A stretch of 64,000 nucleotides of DNA from NCBI GenBank assembly GCA_041686375.1, contig JAWLEB010000014.1:1-64000 (forward strand), written 5' to 3'. A model generated the notes under the pieces. That model searched no databases, was not told the origin of the DNA, and saw only the letters and a list, made by a program, of their open reading frames with translations. This document shows, piece by piece, positions 61,499-64,000 of this stretch. Position 1 is the first letter of the stretch, and each line of letters starts with the position of its first letter. This DNA comes from JAGXLC01 sp041686375. Its GTDB lineage: Bacteria > Bacteroidota > Bacteroidia > Bacteroidales > UBA12077. Both the position numbers and the translations under genes were made by a program.

Positions 61499-63451
61499 AT
61501 GATGAATACAGAAGACAAGCAGCAATTCAACTCACAGCAGGATCAAAATGTTAGTCATAATATTGATTCTGTTACAAAACATCAAGATGAAAACCCAGTG
61601 AATGATCAACCTCAAGATGAAGAAAAAGATCAGACTCCTGGTAATAATTATGAGGAAGAAGATCAGGAAGAGGAAAACAGGGAAGCTGACAGCGACTATC
61701 AGAACGAACAGGAACTTCCGGGTGTTGATTACACAGAATATTCCAGGGATGCACTTGTGAAACGCCTCAGGGAAATACTTGAAAACGATGATATTTCCGA
61801 TAAAAAGCGAGAAATTGACATCATAAAGGCTACTTTCTATAGAAAACATCGTGCCTTTAATGAAGAACAAAAAAAAGCATTCATTAACAAAGGCGGAACT
61901 CCTGAAGAATTTAAACCAGAAAAAGACCCGCTCGAGACGGAATTAAAAGAACTTCTGAAGCAATATAAAGACAAAAAAAATCAAATCAATAAAGAAAAAG
62001 AAGAAGAGAAAAAAAGGAACCTGGAAAAAAAGAACCAGGTAATTGAAGAGCTCAAAAATCTTGTAAACAAAAAAGAATCGCTGGGACAAACGTTTAAGGA
62101 ATTCAGAGAATTGCAAAAACGATGGCGTGAGATAGGTCCTGTACCGCAAAACAGAGTCAAAGACCTGTGGGGAACATATCATCACCATGTTGAGAAGTTT
62201 TATGACTATGTAAAAATAAACAAGGAACTACGCGACCTTGATCTCAAAAAGAATCTCGAGGCAAAACTTGACTTGTGTGAACAGGCTGAGAAACTGGATG
62301 AAGAAGAGGATATTGTATATGCTTTCAAAACACTTCAAAAATTACACGACAAATGGAGAGAAATAGGCCCTGTACCGAATGAAAAAAAAGAAGAAATATG
62401 GCAGCGCTTTAAAGAGGCAACAAGCGTGATAAATAAAAAACATCAAAATTACTTTAAAGAACTCAGAAAACAACAAAATGCAAATCTCGAAGCTAAAACA
62501 AAATTATGCGAAAAAGCAGAAGAGATAGCAGAGCTAGAAATTAATACCCACAAAGACTGGAATCACTACACAAAACAAATTCTTGATCTTCAGAAAGAAT
62601 GGCGAACCATTGGCTTTGCCCCGAAAAAACATAACAACAAGATATACAGAAGATTCCGCAAAGCGTGCGACCGCTTTTTTGCTAAAAAACGTGTATTCTA
62701 CTCCCAACATAAAGAATGGCAAGAAAATAACTTAAAGAAAAAAGAAGAATTCGTTCAGCGTGCTGAAGAACTGAAAGACAACATTGATTGGGAAAATACT
62801 GCTAAAGAACTTATTGAATTGCAAAAAGCATGGAAAGAAATCGGGCCGGTACCTAAAAAACACTCTGAAGAGGTATGGAAACGATTCAGAAATGCCTGCG
62901 ATCATTTCTTCCAAAGAAAAAAGGATAGTGAATCCACAAAAGATAAAGATTTTGACAAAAATCTGAAACTGAAAAAGGACCTCATAGAAGAGATTAAAAA
63001 TTACTACCCTGAAAACCATGATACAGAGGAAAACTTGGACAAGTTGCAGGAGTTTGAAGAACGATGGGCTGAAATTGGATTTGTGCCATACAAATATAAA
63101 GACCAGGTTCAGCAGGAATATCGTGAGGCTATGTATGACCAGTACAATAAGCTTGACATTGATGAAAATGAAAGAGAATTACTCAAATACAGAAGCAAAA
63201 TTAGAAACATTCAGCAAAAACCTAAAGCTGAAAACAGAATCAGACAGGAAAGAGATAAATTTCTTAACAAGATTAAGAAGCTTGAAACCAATATCATAAC
63301 ATGGGAAAATAATCTTGGCTTTATTTCTGCAGAATCTACTGAAGCAAGCGACATGATTCATGATTTTCAGGATAAAATACAGAAAGCCCGAAAAGAAATT
63401 GAGTTACTTGAAGAAAAAATTAAGTTAATCGATCAGCTAGAGGACGAATAA
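61499..63451 (+). CDS. DUF349 multi-repeat protein
   Basis: 650 residues. An acidic disordered head (about 1-80, NNYEEEDQEEENREADSDYQ) is followed by a long, highly charged coiled-coil-like chain with five DUF349 repeats marked by LQKRWREIGPVPQ, LHDKWREIGPVPN, LQKEWRTIGFAPK, LQKAWKEIGPVPK and FEERWAEIGFVPY, each about 65-75 residues apart with a following basic Arg/Phe helix. A coiled-coil tail ends the protein. DUF349 proteins are common in Bacteroidetes and actinobacteria; no biochemical role is established. The pyrG start lies 11 bases downstream, so they are probably co-transcribed. Confidence 0.88.
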   Translation: MMNTEDKQQFNSQQDQNVSHNIDSVTKHQDENPVNDQPQDEEKDQTPGNNYEEEDQEEENREADSDYQNEQELPGVDYTEYSRDALVKRLREILENDDISDKKREIDIIKATFYRKHRAFNEEQKKAFINKGGTPEEFKPEKDPLETELKELLKQYKDKKNQINKEKEEEKKRNLEKKNQVIEELKNLVNKKESLGQTFKEFRELQKRWREIGPVPQNRVKDLWGTYHHHVEKFYDYVKINKELRDLDLKKNLEAKLDLCEQAEKLDEEEDIVYAFKTLQKLHDKWREIGPVPNEKKEEIWQRFKEATSVINKKHQNYFKELRKQQNANLEAKTKLCEKAEEIAELEINTHKDWNHYTKQILDLQKEWRTIGFAPKKHNNKIYRRFRKACDRFFAKKRVFYSQHKEWQENNLKKKEEFVQRAEELKDNIDWENTAKELIELQKAWKEIGPVPKKHSEEVWKRFRNACDHFFQRKKDSESTKDKDFDKNLKLKKDLIEEIKNYYPENHDTEENLDKLQEFEERWAEIGFVPYKYKDQVQQEYREAMYDQYNKLDIDENERELLKYRSKIRNIQQKPKAENRIRQERDKFLNKIKKLETNIITWENNLGFISAESTEASDMIHDFQDKIQKARKEIELLEEKIKLIDQLEDE

Positions 63452-63462
63452 AACATTAACCA

Positions 63463-64000
63463 TTGAAAAAGAGGACAAAATATATATTCGTGACCGGCGG
63501 AGTTACCTCATCATTGGGTAAGGGGATTATTTCCGCCTCCCTGGGTAAATTACTTCTGGCACGTGGATACTCCGTCACTATTCAAAAATTAGATCCATAC
63601 ATCAATATAGATCCGGGAACCTTAAATCCTTACGAGCATGGTGAATGCTATGTCACGGAAGATGGTACAGAGACCGATCTTGACCTTGGTCATTACGAGC
63701 GCTTTACAAATGTGATAACCAGCCAGAATAATAATGTGACTACGGGACAAATTTATCAGTCTGTCATAAATAAAGAACGCAGAGGTGATTATTTGGGAAA
63801 AACGGTCCAGGTAATTCCTCATATTACCGATGAGATTAAAAGAGATGTAAAATTACTGGGCAGACGATTCGATTATGATGTGGTTATTACCGAAATAGGT
63901 GGAACCGTTGGTGATATAGAATCATTACCCTATATTGAAACTGTAAGACAGCTTAAATGGGAACTGGGATCATCGAACAGCCTGGTTATACACTTAACAC
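63463..64000 (+). CDS. pyrG: CTP synthase, 5' part (cut by window end)
   Basis: Makes CTP from UTP with glutamine and ATP. 179 codons of the synthetase domain are visible: KYIFVTGGVTSSLGKGIISA (P-loop), LDPYINIDPGTLNPYEHGEC, VTEDGTETDLDLGHYERF, KTVQVIPHITDEIK and ITEIGGTVGDIESLPYIE. No ATG is placed correctly; a TTG at 63463 gives the normal N-terminus (KKRTKYIFVTGG), so TTG is the likely start. It follows the DUF349 gene by 11 bases. The glutaminase domain lies beyond the window. Confidence 0.96.
   Translation, partial: MKKRTKYIFVTGGVTSSLGKGIISASLGKLLLARGYSVTIQKLDPYINIDPGTLNPYEHGECYVTEDGTETDLDLGHYERFTNVITSQNNNVTTGQIYQSVINKERRGDYLGKTVQVIPHITDEIKRDVKLLGRRFDYDVVITEIGGTVGDIESLPYIETVRQLKWELGSSNSLVIHLT

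Overview
The window looks like a chromosomal segment of an AT-rich Bacteroidetes, probably order Bacteroidales/Marinilabiliales. The signs are: genes start without Shine-Dalgarno sequences, several starts are preceded by the Bacteroidetes -7 element TAnnTTTG, the small DUF4295 gene follows rpmG, and Bacteroidetes-type families are present (ClpC, OmpP1/FadL porin, DUF349 multi-repeat protein, FKBP lipoproteins, short ProS). The species cannot be fixed from this stretch. The gene set suits a fermentative anaerobe or microaerobe: acetate and butyrate/branched-acyl kinase pathways, thiol peroxidase, MsrA and a hemerythrin.

Layout. 0-6.6 kb: hybrid histidine kinase, a secreted unknown, tRNA-Pro, a small conserved protein, a methyltransferase and a decayed ABC-2 permease. 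6.7-12.8 kb: a large GH84-like lipoprotein, a TPR protein, a DUF368 (PopT-type) undecaprenyl-phosphate carrier and aroE. 12.9-17.3 kb: pta-ackA-ptb-buk, two phosphotransacylase/acyl-kinase pairs in series. 17.4-21.5 kb: an outer-membrane barrel, dodecin, ribH with a TPR membrane protein, recF with DUF721. 21.5-29.3 kb: ndk, nrnA-type DHH phosphoesterase, two FKBP proteins, fabG, a lipoprotein, an M48 protease and cinA. 29.3-32.4 kb: rpmB-rpmG-DUF4295, then ftsY-rimO. 32.6-40.8 kb: tpx, clpC, gyrA, a TPR lipoprotein, a CPxCG protein and a cold-shock protein. 40.9-49.7 kb: DUF763, an IS66 relic, secreted MsrA, a mini-ferredoxin, an M19 dipeptidase, a secreted PCMT and a fused FAD/Fe-S oxidoreductase. 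49.7-53.4 kb: a degraded stretch (response-regulator relic, methyltransferase relic, MITE-like element) around an HTH regulator and pyrD. 53.4-64 kb: a small membrane protein, hemerythrin, Asp/Glu racemase with a DmpA-type peptidase, proS, a Tyr/Ser-rich lipoprotein, an OmpP1 porin, DUF349 and the start of pyrG.

Most of the window is core housekeeping. The most unusual signal is a set of dispersed intergenic repeats in two families: A, five copies of about 110-155 bp, and B, two copies of 192 bp. They share a 5' motif. In four of the seven copies the repeat ends exactly on the ATG of the next gene, so the repeat appears to supply that gene's whole 5' leader and start codon. Other points of interest are an apparently catalytically dead GH84-like lipoprotein, five copies of an operator-like motif near the HTH gene, and a set of exported repair and peptide-processing enzymes. 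I found no CRISPR array, prophage, intact insertion sequence or recognisable defence system.
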